Shown here: positions 44,160-53,689 of the stretch, piece after piece
Position numbering within the stretch: the first letter of the stretch is position 1
How the letters are laid out: each line of letters opens with the position of its first letter
NCBI GenBank assembly: GCA_003676145.1
Contig: NAUB01000026.1
Span: 1-64,000 of the forward strand
DNA from: a gamma proteobacterium symbiont of Stewartia floridana
GTDB taxonomy: Bacteria > Pseudomonadota > Gammaproteobacteria > Chromatiales > Chromatiaceae
Reading direction: 5' to 3'
Length of the DNA stretch: 64,000 nt
The notes under the pieces: model-generated
What the model saw: only the letters and a program-made list of their open reading frames with translations
What the model was told of the DNA's origin: nothing
Databases searched by the model: none
Position numbers and translations under genes: made by a program

Positions 44160-44807
44160 ATGAGTAATATTCAGGTACTGCTGGTTGATGATCACGCGGT
44201 GGTACGGGCTGGTTACCGGACACTGCTTGATGGAACGCCCGATATTGAAGTCATCGCGGAGGCGGAACGGGGTGAAGAGGCGTGCCAGCGCTATGCGGAG
44301 CTTCAGCCCGACCTGGTGGTGATGGATCTCTCCCTGCCCGGTATCGGGGGATTGGAGGCAATCCGCCGGATTATCGCTCGGGATCACCAGGCATCTATTC
44401 TGGTGTTCAGTATGCACGATGATACGGCCTTCGTTGAAAAGGCCCTCTCGGCCGGCGCCCGAGGCTATATCACCAAGAACAGCGCAGCGGAAATCATGGT
44501 GGATGCAATTCGCACCATCGCTTCCGGTCAGGCCTATATCGATCACGAACTCGCACAGAATCTGGCTCTGCACAAGGCAGCCGGCGGCCGGGAGATATTT
44601 GCCTGCCTGACAACCCGGGAATTCCAGATCTTTAACCTGCTTGCTCATGGTATGACCCCGGCTGAAACCGCCAGTGAGTTATCATTGAGCTATAAGACGG
44701 TGGCAAACTACACCACCCAGATCAAATCCAAACTCAATGTGAAAAGCACCACTGAACTGGTCCATCTGGCGATCAGACACGGCGTGATCGATCCGATCAG
44801 CGAATAG
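44160..44807 (+). CDS. MoxX/NarL-type response regulator
   Basis: 215-residue regulator with an N-terminal receiver (acidic pair VDDH, phospho-acceptor Asp in VVMDLSLPG, Lys in ITKNSA) and a C-terminal LuxR-type helix-turn-helix (LTTREFQIFNLLAHGMTPAE, LSYKTVANYTTQIKSKLNV). It is the cognate partner of the kinase 6 bases upstream. The likely targets are nearby alcohol-oxidation genes such as the TonB receptor 190 bases downstream. Confidence 0.9.
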   Translation: MSNIQVLLVDDHAVVRAGYRTLLDGTPDIEVIAEAERGEEACQRYAELQPDLVVMDLSLPGIGGLEAIRRIIARDHQASILVFSMHDDTAFVEKALSAGARGYITKNSAAEIMVDAIRTIASGQAYIDHELAQNLALHKAAGGREIFACLTTREFQIFNLLAHGMTPAETASELSLSYKTVANYTTQIKSKLNVKSTTELVHLAIRHGVIDPISE

Positions 44808-44999
44808 TCATCTCCAAACACCCTATTTTTGTTCAATTGTCACAGGTGACACTGTGCAAAATTGTTCTATTTTGATACGGGAAAATTTCCCGGATTGGCA
44901 AGTAAAAGTTCCCCTTCAAAATGGATGTAAGTGCCGTTATAAATTCAGTTATGTAACAGAAAAACAAATGATTTCTCTGAGAAATAACGGAAAGCGACT

Positions 45000-47306
45000 A
45001 TGCCAGACATTTTTCCCGGCCGACTTAAATCCAACCGAATCCTGCTTGGCATTGCCCTGATTCCTCCAGGGATCGGCTTAAGCTCTGCAGCTGAGACATT
45101 GGCACCCATAGAGGTTATCAGTACCACACCGCTGCATGGCGTGAGTATCGAAAGAACTCGTCTACCCATGCATACCGAAGTGGCGACTGATGAGGATTTG
45201 GACAACCAACAGAGTCTTGACCTGTCCGAGTTTCTCAATCAACGTTTTGGCAGTGTCTTTCTCAATGAAGCGCAAAACAATCCTCTTCAACCGGATGTCC
45301 TCTATCGTGGCTTTGTCGCCTCGCCTCTGATTGGTTTGCCCCAGGGAATGTCAGTCTACATGGATGGCGTCAGAATCAATGAACCTTTTGGTGATACGGT
45401 CAACTGGTCAGTGATTCCGGAATCGGCAATTGCCGGCATCAATCTCATGTCTGGCTCCAATCCTCTGTTTGGTCTCAACACACTGGGCGGTGCACTCTCG
45501 GTTCAAACCAAAAACGGCTTTACTCATCCTGGTGGTGAGATTGAAATATCCGCAGGCTCATTCGAACGAGTGACAGCCCAAGCCAGTATCGGCGGCAGCG
45601 CGGATGATCTGGCCTACTTCATCACCGGTAACTATTTCGAAGAGGATGGCTGGCGCGACTATTCACCTTCAGAATCTAAACAGTTGTTTGGTAATCTGGC
45701 CTGGAAAGGGGATTTCAGCTCACTGGATGTGAGTCTGAGTGTCAGTGACAGCGATTTGATCGGAAATGGTGCGCTCCCGGAAGAGCTGCTGGAAGAGGAT
45801 CGGGAGGCGATATTTACCCGACCCGATCAGACCGAGCAGGAGGCGCAGCTGGTTCGTTTTGGGGGAGAACACTATTTTAGCGACGATATTGTTCTTGAGG
45901 GCACACTCTTTTATCGCAACAGCGAAGTGAAAACCCTGAATGGTGACGACTCCGACTTCGAAGAGTGTGAAGACGAAGAGAACGAAGGTTTTATCTGTGA
46001 GGAGGATGATGAAGAGGAAGAGGTCGTAACCGATCAGAATGGCAACCCGGTTGTAGAAGATGATGATGTAGAAGGCGGTACGATCAATCGTTCAAAGAGT
46101 GATCAGGATACTCTGGGTCTTAGCCTGCAAACCGCGTTTCTTCAGCCACTGGCCGGTAGAGACAATCAGTTGATCGTTGGTTTTGCCACCGATCGCAGTG
46201 AAGTCGATTTTTCATCGAGTACTGAACTGGGTGCATTGGATGAGACCCGACGGGCAATCGGTAGCGGTATTATGGTCGAAGAGAGCTTTACCGAAGTTGA
46301 AACCGAGACCAAGAACCTCTCTTTCTATCTCACAGACACCTGGTCGGTGACTCAGCAGCTCGCCCTGACCCTGTCCGGTCGTTGGAATAAGACTGAGATT
46401 GAGTTACGCGATCAACTGGGTACAGCCTTGAATGGTGATCACAGTTTTACCCGTTTCAATCCGGCAGCCGGCGTGGCCTATGATGTGAACGAGCAGATCA
46501 ATGTCTATACCGGTTACAGTGAATCGAATCGCGCCCCCACCGCTATGGAACTGACCTGTGCCGATCCCGATGACCCCTGTCGCTTGCCAAACGCCTTTCT
46601 CTCAGATCCTCCATTGGAGCAAGTTGTTGCCAAGAGTTGGGAAGCCGGCATCCGTGGCTCGCAACCCGGCTTCGACTGGCATTTGGGACTTTTCCATACC
46701 ATCAATGAAGATGACATTATTTTCATCAGTGCCGGTGCACTGACCAATGAGGGTTATTTCGACAATGTGGGCGATACCCGCAGGCAGGGCATTGAGATGA
46801 GTTTCAGCGGAAATGCTCTCGACGACCGACTCGATTGGTTTCTCAGCTATACCCACTTGAAGGCCACTTTTGAAGATGATCTGACCGTGGCCAGTCCGAA
46901 CAATCCATTTGCGGTTGATGGAGAGATCAACGTGAGTTCTGGCGACAGAATTCCGGGGCTGCCTGAAAACCTCTTGAAAGCCGGTGTCACCTATCGCTTT
47001 ACCAATAAGCTGGCAATTGGCTTGGATCTGCACTACAGCTCCAGCGTCGTGCTACGCGGTGACGAAGCCAATCAGGATGATGAGATCGATGGTTATACCC
47101 TGGTGCATCTGCGTGGTGAATATCGGGCAACTGACCGATTCAAGCTGTTTGCCAAAGTGGATAACCTGTTTGATGAAGAGTACGAAACCTTCGGCCTCTA
47201 TGGTGAAGCGGATGAAGTGCTTGGTGATGACTATGAAGAGAGCCGTTTTCTCTCTCCGGGATCTCCCAGGGCAATCTGGGCCGGCATTCGATATGAGTTC
47301 CTGTGA
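45000..47306 (+). CDS. TonB-dependent receptor with a highly acidic insert
   Basis: 768-residue outer-membrane receptor: signal peptide (LLGIALIPPGIGLSSAAE), TonB box-like APIEVIST, plug (LPQGMSVYMDGVRINEPFGD, GSNPLFGLNTLGGALSVQTK) and barrel ending in IRYEFL. Residues 316-341 are almost all Asp/Glu (18 of 26) and hold two cysteines, C323 and C333; the loop lies between early barrel strands and should be extracellular. Such a loop could bind hard cations. Lanthanide or lanthanophore uptake is an attractive guess in this setting, but the ligand is not shown. It lies just downstream of the MoxYX-like pair. Start ATG after GGAAAG. Confidence 0.85.
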   Translation: MPDIFPGRLKSNRILLGIALIPPGIGLSSAAETLAPIEVISTTPLHGVSIERTRLPMHTEVATDEDLDNQQSLDLSEFLNQRFGSVFLNEAQNNPLQPDVLYRGFVASPLIGLPQGMSVYMDGVRINEPFGDTVNWSVIPESAIAGINLMSGSNPLFGLNTLGGALSVQTKNGFTHPGGEIEISAGSFERVTAQASIGGSADDLAYFITGNYFEEDGWRDYSPSESKQLFGNLAWKGDFSSLDVSLSVSDSDLIGNGALPEELLEEDREAIFTRPDQTEQEAQLVRFGGEHYFSDDIVLEGTLFYRNSEVKTLNGDDSDFEECEDEENEGFICEEDDEEEEVVTDQNGNPVVEDDDVEGGTINRSKSDQDTLGLSLQTAFLQPLAGRDNQLIVGFATDRSEVDFSSSTELGALDETRRAIGSGIMVEESFTEVETETKNLSFYLTDTWSVTQQLALTLSGRWNKTEIELRDQLGTALNGDHSFTRFNPAAGVAYDVNEQINVYTGYSESNRAPTAMELTCADPDDPCRLPNAFLSDPPLEQVVAKSWEAGIRGSQPGFDWHLGLFHTINEDDIIFISAGALTNEGYFDNVGDTRRQGIEMSFSGNALDDRLDWFLSYTHLKATFEDDLTVASPNNPFAVDGEINVSSGDRIPGLPENLLKAGVTYRFTNKLAIGLDLHYSSSVVLRGDEANQDDEIDGYTLVHLRGEYRATDRFKLFAKVDNLFDEEYETFGLYGEADEVLGDDYEESRFLSPGSPRAIWAGIRYEFL

Positions 47307-47798
47307 GGGAATCTCAATCACAGCTTTGTGATGCTGCCGCATAGTCAACTGATAGCCAACAATAGATAGAGACAGGAGTGAATTGAATTAAATAGGTGGT
47401 CTAAAGATCGTGTAACCCAGGTCTGATCTGCCTCTCTGGATCAGGCCTGGTGCAAATCAGTATCCTCGTTAAGGGACGGTAGATTGGATTGGGTCGATCG
47501 GATTGTAAGACCGGTTTCAGGCAACACCTAAATCTAATCCCGGCCCTCTTTTTTTGCCTCTTTTATCTCCCTTCAAACCACATCAGACTGTGCCGGAGTT
47601 TTCAAGAATTCGTGGCCTAAGTCTCTATTAATCAAAAGCTTGTTAAATACAAGACCGATCTTTCACTGTTTCTGATCATCCGTTTGTCAATTTTAAACCT
47701 GACTGGTTTCATACTGTGCCCTGAGATCATATACAATAGAACATAAGGGATCCCAAACGAACATCGCCATTTAAAACTAAAGGACTGTGTAGAGTAGA
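47307..47798. other. Gene-free stretch
   Basis: I see no ORF or RNA gene in these 490 bases. A short T-run (ctttttttg, about 47548-47556) follows a pyrimidine-rich segment without a clear stem, so a terminator for the receptor gene is uncertain. The right part should hold the promoter of the GGDEF gene. Confidence 0.45.
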
Positions 47799-49124
47799 AT
47801 GATCAATAGAATCATGCTGGTTGATGGTTCCACCGCTTCGCGGGAGGTGCTCATTCGGCGCCTTCAGGTCGCTATGCCTGAAATCCATATAGCAAGTTGC
47901 GCTACGGCAAACGAGGCTCTGGCCCGCATCGCAGAAGAGCGCTTTTCACTGATTACGACAGCTTTGCTGCTACCTGATATGGACGGCCTCGATCTATGCC
48001 GGAAAATTCGCAGCAGTAAGCGTTATCGTTATACCCCTGTGATCGTGGTTTCCTCGGATGCAGATCAGCGTCTGCTGCATGAAGGCTACAATGCCGGTGT
48101 TACCGACTATTTTGATAAAGCCCGCGGTTTTATGGCATTTGGTCAATTTATAAAATCGCTTCTGGCACGCAATGCGGAGCTCTATGGTCGGATACTCTAT
48201 CTGGAAGACAGTAAAACAGCCATCGCCTCGACGCGACAAATGCTTGAACAGCATGGTATGGAAGTGGTTCATGCCAGCTCAGTGGAACAGGCGTTGACCC
48301 TACTGGAAAAATCCCGTCAGACCGATGAAAAGAGTTTTGATCTTGTGATTACAGATTTTCACCTACAGGGTCAAATGACCGGTGGGGATCTACTCTACTC
48401 AATCCGTGTCCGGCAACACTACTCACAACAGGAACTGCCGGTGCTGGTGACCACCGGTAACGAGGATAGCAAAACCCAGGTTGCGGTGTTCCATGCGGGC
48501 GCCAACGACTTTGTCAACAAACCCCTGGTGGAAGAGGTGGTGATGGCCCGGGTACGCGCCCTGTTACTGGTGAAATTCCAGTATGACACCTTGCGTCGAC
48601 AAGCGGCAAATCTGGAACAAATGGCCAATACAGATGCGCTGACTCAGACCCATAACCGACTCTATCTGGTCGAATCGGGGGAAACATTCCTCAACCAGCA
48701 AAACGACGGATGGGTGATCATCATAGATCTTGATCATTTCAAGAGGATCAACGATACGCAAGGTCATCTGGTTGGCGATCAGGTTCTGATCGCGATGGGA
48801 AGATTGTTGAATCAACTGTTTCAGGATGGTCTGCCAGTACGCTTTGGCGGGGAGGAATTTGTCGTCCTGGCCCATGGGGATTCGATGCCTGATCGTTGTG
48901 AAGCGATGCGCAAAGCAGTTGAGGCACTCAAACCGGGTGGTGTAGAGGTGACGGTAAGTATCGGTCTCGTCGCCGTTGAGGATCACGCTGGAAAAGATTT
49001 GAACAGCTTGCTCGGTCTGGCGGACAAAGCACTCTACGCAGCGAAAGAGGCTGGCAGAAACCGTCTCTTTATCTACGGCACGGAAGGTAATGCCATATCT
49101 TACTCGACCTTTGACTCAACTTAA
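47799..49124 (+). CDS. REC-REC-GGDEF diguanylate cyclase
   Basis: 441-residue cytoplasmic protein with two receiver domains (about 1-125 and 130-265) and a GGDEF domain (about 285-435) with intact RFGGEEF, IDLDHFKRIND and a probable active site to make c-di-GMP. In the first receiver the phospho-acceptor Asp is Ala (A55 in TTALLLPDMDG), so it is a pseudo-receiver. The second keeps Asp (VITDFHL), Thr and Lys (VNKPL). No adjacent kinase; the PleD-like layout suggests dimer control. Confidence 0.9.
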   Translation: MINRIMLVDGSTASREVLIRRLQVAMPEIHIASCATANEALARIAEERFSLITTALLLPDMDGLDLCRKIRSSKRYRYTPVIVVSSDADQRLLHEGYNAGVTDYFDKARGFMAFGQFIKSLLARNAELYGRILYLEDSKTAIASTRQMLEQHGMEVVHASSVEQALTLLEKSRQTDEKSFDLVITDFHLQGQMTGGDLLYSIRVRQHYSQQELPVLVTTGNEDSKTQVAVFHAGANDFVNKPLVEEVVMARVRALLLVKFQYDTLRRQAANLEQMANTDALTQTHNRLYLVESGETFLNQQNDGWVIIIDLDHFKRINDTQGHLVGDQVLIAMGRLLNQLFQDGLPVRFGGEEFVVLAHGDSMPDRCEAMRKAVEALKPGGVEVTVSIGLVAVEDHAGKDLNSLLGLADKALYAAKEAGRNRLFIYGTEGNAISYSTFDST

Positions 49125-49419
49125 TCGAAGCGCCTCAACTGACCCGTATGTGCAACAACTATTTGCTTTGAAATGGAGCACTAACAGCGTCAGATTTGAT
49201 ACATGTACCCCCCTTTTGCGTCACGTAAAGTGACAGTTAAGTTATTGCTGGACTTAATGAAATTGGGACACTATCCTAAGCGCGTGGTAGTCAGCAATCA
49301 GTCTTGTGCTGCCAGTTTCCTCGCTGAATACCACTCTGCATTGAGGTGTGTCCGGAGCCGTTCTGTTTCCTGACAAAAACTCAATCTCCACACGCTCAAA
49401 TTAATATCTGGAGCCACTG

Positions 49420-50730
49420 ATGTCGGAATCACCGAAAATCGTTGTTGTTGGCGGCGGCGCTGCCGGTCTCGAACTCGCAACTCATCTTGGCAGACGTTTA
49501 GGCAAGCATGACAAGGCGCAGGTAACTCTGATCGATGCGACCCGTACTCACGTATGGAAGCCGTTACTCCATCAAGTGGCTGCCGGTACCTTTGATCCAG
49601 CGCAACATGCACTTGGTTATCTGTCACATGCCCGCTGGAATCACTATCGATTCCGGCTTGGTGTGATGCAGGATCTGGATCGGGTGAAACGTGAGATTAT
49701 TCTGGCGCCGCTGCACAATGAGAAGGGTGAAGAGCTGATTCCCCGCCGTACTTTCTCCTATGACTACCTGGTTTTCGCGATCGGTAGTGTGAGTAACGAT
49801 TTTGGCATTCCCGGTGTTCAGGAGCACTGCTTGATGCTTGATACAAAATCCCAGGCAAGCAATTTTCAGCAGCAGTTACTGGAAGCACTGATCAAAGCCA
49901 ATACCCAAAAAGAAGCGTTGAAGGATGGCCAGTTGGATGTGGCCATTGTGGGCGCCGGAGCCACCGGTGTTGAACTGGCCGCTCAACTCCACCAGGTAAC
50001 CCGGCAGATCGCCCAATACGGATTCGAGACCATTGAGCCGGATCGCCATATCCATCTGCATATCCTGGATGCCGGGCCAAGAATACTGCCAGCGTTACCG
50101 GAGAAGCTCTCAAGTCAGGTACAGAAAGAGCTGGAGAGTCTGGGTATTCAGGTGCATGTCTCGCAAATGGTCACCAAAGTCACCGCGGATGCGGTTCACA
50201 CCGAATCCGGTTTGGTGATACCCGCCGCGATCAAGGTATGGGCTGCCGGTATCAAAGGCCCGGATTTTCTTGCTCAGCTCGATCTCAGCGTAAACCGTAT
50301 CAATCAACTTAAGGTTCACGCTGACCTGACCCTGGAGGATGATGAGCGAATCTATGCGATCGGAGATTGCGCTGCCTGCGTGATGAATGAACAGGGTGAT
50401 CTGGTTCCACCCAGGGCTCAGGCAGCTCATCAGCAGGCCTCATTTGTTGCTAAAGCGCTGGTGAAGAGGATAAAGGGCCAGAGCTTTGACAAGCACTACA
50501 TCTACCGTGACTACGGCTCACTGGTAACACTGGGTCGATACAGCACCGTCGGCAGTCTGATGGGTGCCATTACCGGTAGTGTACGGGTCAGTGGCTGGAT
50601 CGCCAGGTGGGTCTATCTGTCTTTGTACAAAATGCATCAGTTGACCCTGTTCGGTTGGTGGAGAACCGGTTTAACCACACTGGCCAGAATGCTTCGTCGA
50701 AGTATCGATCCTGCAATAAAACTGCATTAA
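49420..50730 (+). CDS. ndh: Type II NADH:quinone dehydrogenase
   Basis: 436-residue monotopic flavoprotein that oxidises NADH and reduces quinone without pumping protons. Two Rossmann motifs are seen: FAD VVGGGAAGLELATHLG at the N-terminus and NADH VAIVGAGATGVELAAQL near residue 170. IYAIGDCAAC and PPRAQAAHQQA follow for FAD and quinone contact. The C-terminal 60 residues are amphipathic and basic and would anchor the protein to the inner membrane. Monocistronic. Confidence 0.93.
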   Translation: MSESPKIVVVGGGAAGLELATHLGRRLGKHDKAQVTLIDATRTHVWKPLLHQVAAGTFDPAQHALGYLSHARWNHYRFRLGVMQDLDRVKREIILAPLHNEKGEELIPRRTFSYDYLVFAIGSVSNDFGIPGVQEHCLMLDTKSQASNFQQQLLEALIKANTQKEALKDGQLDVAIVGAGATGVELAAQLHQVTRQIAQYGFETIEPDRHIHLHILDAGPRILPALPEKLSSQVQKELESLGIQVHVSQMVTKVTADAVHTESGLVIPAAIKVWAAGIKGPDFLAQLDLSVNRINQLKVHADLTLEDDERIYAIGDCAACVMNEQGDLVPPRAQAAHQQASFVAKALVKRIKGQSFDKHYIYRDYGSLVTLGRYSTVGSLMGAITGSVRVSGWIARWVYLSLYKMHQLTLFGWWRTGLTTLARMLRRSIDPAIKLH

Positions 50731-50961
50731 AAACGAAAAAAACATGACAAGTTGTCAATTATGCGCCAGTTGAGTGTCTAACTGAGGAGATCAACAGCAA
50801 TTAGTAGCGTAAAAACCGTAGAGACGTGGGTGAGATTCTTGAAATATTCCCCATTTTTGGCGGTTTTTAATGGTAAATCGAACCCGGCTCACCATTTGAG
50901 TACTAACTCTCTGGAATGTTGTGATAAATTATTCGTGCAACTGAATGGAGGGGCCCTCACA

Positions 50962-51525
50962 ATGCAGACCGTCATGCCCATTCTGGCGCTGGACCAAGCC
51001 GGCAATCCAAGTCGCTGGCTTAACCAGGAAAAGGCAATACACCTGATTGCAACCGATCGGGTATTGGCTCCTTTGGGCCAGCAAACCCGGGTCGTTCGAG
51101 GTGGCATCAACGCATTGACCGGTCTGCAATCCTGCATCGAGGTCTCGTCCATTCTGCTTACCCGTTCGAAGGTACAGCCCCATCTCTGGTCGGAATCCTA
51201 CCAACCGCCTTTGACCAATCGGGCGCTGTTTGCCCGGGATGGTCATCTCTGCCTCTACTGTGGAAAACAGTTTCCGAACAGTGAACTGACAAGAGATCAT
51301 GTGATACCGAAAAGCCGGGGTGGCACCGATGTCTGGTCCAATGTGGTCAGCTGCTGCTATCGCTGTAATCACCTGAAAGGGGCCAGAACACCGGGCGAGT
51401 GGGGGGTTGAACTGCTGGCAATACCCTACGCTCCCTGCTATGCAGAACATCTCATGTTACGCGGAAAGAACATTCTGGCCGATCAGGCCGAATTCCTGCT
51501 GGCTAGAGTTCGCCGGGCGTCATAA
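50962..51525 (+). CDS. HNH endonuclease family protein
   Basis: 188 residues from the ATG at 50962, which follows GGAGG at the usual distance; the frame extends further upstream but without a ribosome site. The C-terminal half is a zinc-type HNH module: CLYCGKQFPNSELTRDHVIP, then NVVSCCYRCNHLKG, with four Cys and the catalytic His. The N-terminal part (LALDQAGNPSRWLNQEKAIH) is that of the common chromosomal HNH family often found in Gammaproteobacteria. The physiological substrate is unknown. Confidence 0.85.
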   Translation: MQTVMPILALDQAGNPSRWLNQEKAIHLIATDRVLAPLGQQTRVVRGGINALTGLQSCIEVSSILLTRSKVQPHLWSESYQPPLTNRALFARDGHLCLYCGKQFPNSELTRDHVIPKSRGGTDVWSNVVSCCYRCNHLKGARTPGEWGVELLAIPYAPCYAEHLMLRGKNILADQAEFLLARVRRAS

Positions 51526-51604
51526 AACTTATTTACGCCAATCCATTCAGATTGCCCCTGTTTCAGCTGTGAATGGGCGCATTGGATGGCGATTACCGGT
51601 AGTC

Positions 51605-52051
51605 TCACTCCTGAATTTTTTTCAAAGACAAGGCGTTGATGCAGTAGCGTAATCCGGTTGGTGGAGGCCCATCGGGAAACACATGGCCCAAATGCGCGTC
51701 ACAGGTATTGCAGAGTGTCTCGACCCGCTGCATGCCGTGGGAGTTATCCGCATGATAGGCAATGGCATTAGTCTCTGCCGGTTGTGTGAAAGAGGGCCAG
51801 CCTGTACCGGAATCGAATTTCTGTTGTGCATCAAACAACAGAGTGCCACAACAGGCGCAGGCGTAACGACCGGGTTCAAACAGGCCGCACATCTCTGAAC
51901 TGAAGGGTCTCTCCGTTCCTTTCTGACGGGTAACATGAAAGGTCTCAGGCGAGAGCAATTCCCGCCATTCTGCGTCGCTTTTGACAACCTTGCGGTCTGC
52001 TGCCGGGTTGCCCTGATTGGCGAATTCAAGAACTCTTTGCCAGGTTATCAT
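51605..52051 (-). CDS. msrB: Methionine-R-sulfoxide reductase
   Basis: 148-residue cytoplasmic repair enzyme. It has the two zinc CxxC pairs (CACCG and CNTCDAHLGH), the active-site segment FDSGTGWPSF and the catalytic Cys in RYCINALSL. Slightly long at the N-terminus (about 15 extra residues). Monocistronic. Confidence 0.95.
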   Translation of the reverse strand: MITWQRVLEFANQGNPAADRKVVKSDAEWRELLSPETFHVTRQKGTERPFSSEMCGLFEPGRYACACCGTLLFDAQQKFDSGTGWPSFTQPAETNAIAYHADNSHGMQRVETLCNTCDAHLGHVFPDGPPPTGLRYCINALSLKKIQE

Positions 52052-53300
52052 TTTTTCTTCATAACTCCGGAGTGTTTCAGAAACTTAACCAACAATGAAG
52101 TCTCGTTGTAGTCGTGGGTGTTGAGTTTCATGTGGTTTATTATATACCTACTGCAACCACTTAAAATATATGCAAAAATTATTGTTATGGTTGTATCATC
52201 TATTGCGGATACTGTTGATTGATCAGATTCACTGCCATGCTTGGCACTATTCGAATAAGTATATTCAAGAATTTAGTTTTACCAATGTGGATTTCGTGCT
52301 TGTTCTGAACGAATTGTTTGATGACCAGATTTGCAAACCGGTCTGCATCCATATTCGTTTCATTGACTCTGTGCTGGGTCATCGGTGTCTCTACAATCTC
52401 AGGGATTATCTAATGCACTTCAATACCCAGATAGCGATATTGGGCTCTTAACGATTGTACGAAACTGTGAATGCCAGTCTTCGATACGGATTAGACGGGT
52501 ACATTGTGTTTAGCTACAAATCCCAGCGCTGAACCCATGAATATCACTGCAGGATTTCTGTTTGCGTAAAGCAGGGGAGAGAGACGATGTGTGATCAGAA
52601 TTTGCACGGTACGATTTGTATTGAGTTCCTTGGCGATCTTCCGGTCAGACAAGTAGAGATCCGTCAGATCCAACAGACGCTGAAATTAACTGATTCCGGA
52701 CATCGACACCTGAGAAATGATACCGGACTGTTCAAATCGAAGCTTCTATTTTGCTGAATCCAGTTTATTTTTACAGTGACCACAAATAACAACTTGGCAT
52801 TGATTCCTTAAAAACTACTTTGCCAGTGTTAAGCCGATTCCCACAGCACCCCGGTAGCAAAAATGGTTCGACAGGTATTGTTTTCCATTGCGCACTAAGA
52901 CTTTCAGATGCTAGGGATTCAAGGAAATTATCTGTTTGTCTGGCGTCCAGATTTGCGATGACCCTATCGTGAATTTCACGACTATGTTTAGTGTTTGTAA
53001 TTTCTGTCATTTATGAGCCTAGTCTGACGTATTGCTCTATTGTGTGGTTCATGTAAAAGAAGAATAAGTCGCACAAACCCACGGTAACTTGTTGTTTATC
53101 AGCAATATATGTGCATTATCACTGTTATTTCGTCATCACTGAACATGCGAGTCTTTTGAGTACTTTTTATCGGAGTTTACCTGCATTACGATTCATATCA
53201 GTTGTCGTAACAATAAAACTATTTTGTTTTAAATTCGATTGACTTTCGTTTATACAAGTTTTTTCTTTTCTAGAAACAGTTAGAGTCCGCCACGGTAATA
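52052..53300. other. Long stretch without a confident gene
   Basis: About 1.2 kb of AT-rich DNA. Short frames exist (52170-52451 +, 52491-52673 -, 52771-53010 -), but none shows a recognised motif and only the last has a protein-like composition. No RNA gene or repeat was recognised. Confidence 0.45.
52771..53010 (-). CDS. Possible small protein, unrecognised
   Basis: The frame encodes 79 residues with a polar, helical N-terminus (EITNTKHSREIHDRVIANLD) and two adjacent cysteines (PGCCGNR). There is only a weak AGG before the ATG. No family is known to me, and the C-terminus looks random. It could be a real short gene or chance; listed because it is the best frame in the stretch. Confidence 0.25.
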   Translation of the reverse strand: MTEITNTKHSREIHDRVIANLDARQTDNFLESLASESLSAQWKTIPVEPFLLPGCCGNRLNTGKVVFKESMPSCYLWSL

Positions 53301-53486
53301 ATGATGAATATCGAAATTGAAGAAGACATTTTCGAAAGTGATGATGAAATTGAACCTGGCGGAGAAACTACCGAGGAAGCGACCGATCTCGTAATATTGG
53401 ATTTTAGACGCAGAATTGAGCGCCTTTTCGAACTCAAACAACTTCGAGAAATGTTAGATGAGCCAGATCTGGAGGATATACTTTAA
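53301..53486 (+). CDS. PA3496-like small conserved protein
   Basis: 61-residue acidic protein with an N-terminal Glu/Asp-rich half and a charged helix LDFRRRIERLFELKQLREML. It resembles the small PA3496 family, annotated as a putative envelope integrity protein, in length and in the RRRIERxxExKxLRE pattern. There is no signal peptide. It precedes an HdfR-like regulator by about 200 bases. Confidence in the family is moderate and its biochemical function is unknown. Confidence 0.6.
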   Translation: MMNIEIEEDIFESDDEIEPGGETTEEATDLVILDFRRRIERLFELKQLREMLDEPDLEDIL

Positions 53487-53689
53487 ATAGAACCCATAGG
53501 TACTGGCAAAGCACTCGATTCTTTCTATGCAATACGAACTTGGCAGTCCTACAATTACTTAGCCATTTTTTGTATTAAAATTCCATTTATAAATACAGCA
53601 TTGTGCAAAAGCATGACTAAAAGGCTTGCGGTTCAAGACATTCGACAAGCAAGACTCAAATTTGACCGTCTTGCAGGCAACTTAACTTA

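Noticed and set aside
47307-47798. Possible riboswitch or small RNA in the long leader before the GGDEF gene
   Set aside because: I could not find a conserved core such as a GEMM, cobalamin or TPP motif; only short weak stems.
52170-52451. 93-residue + strand frame after msrB
   Set aside because: No ribosome site and no recognisable pattern in an AT-rich stretch where chance frames are common.
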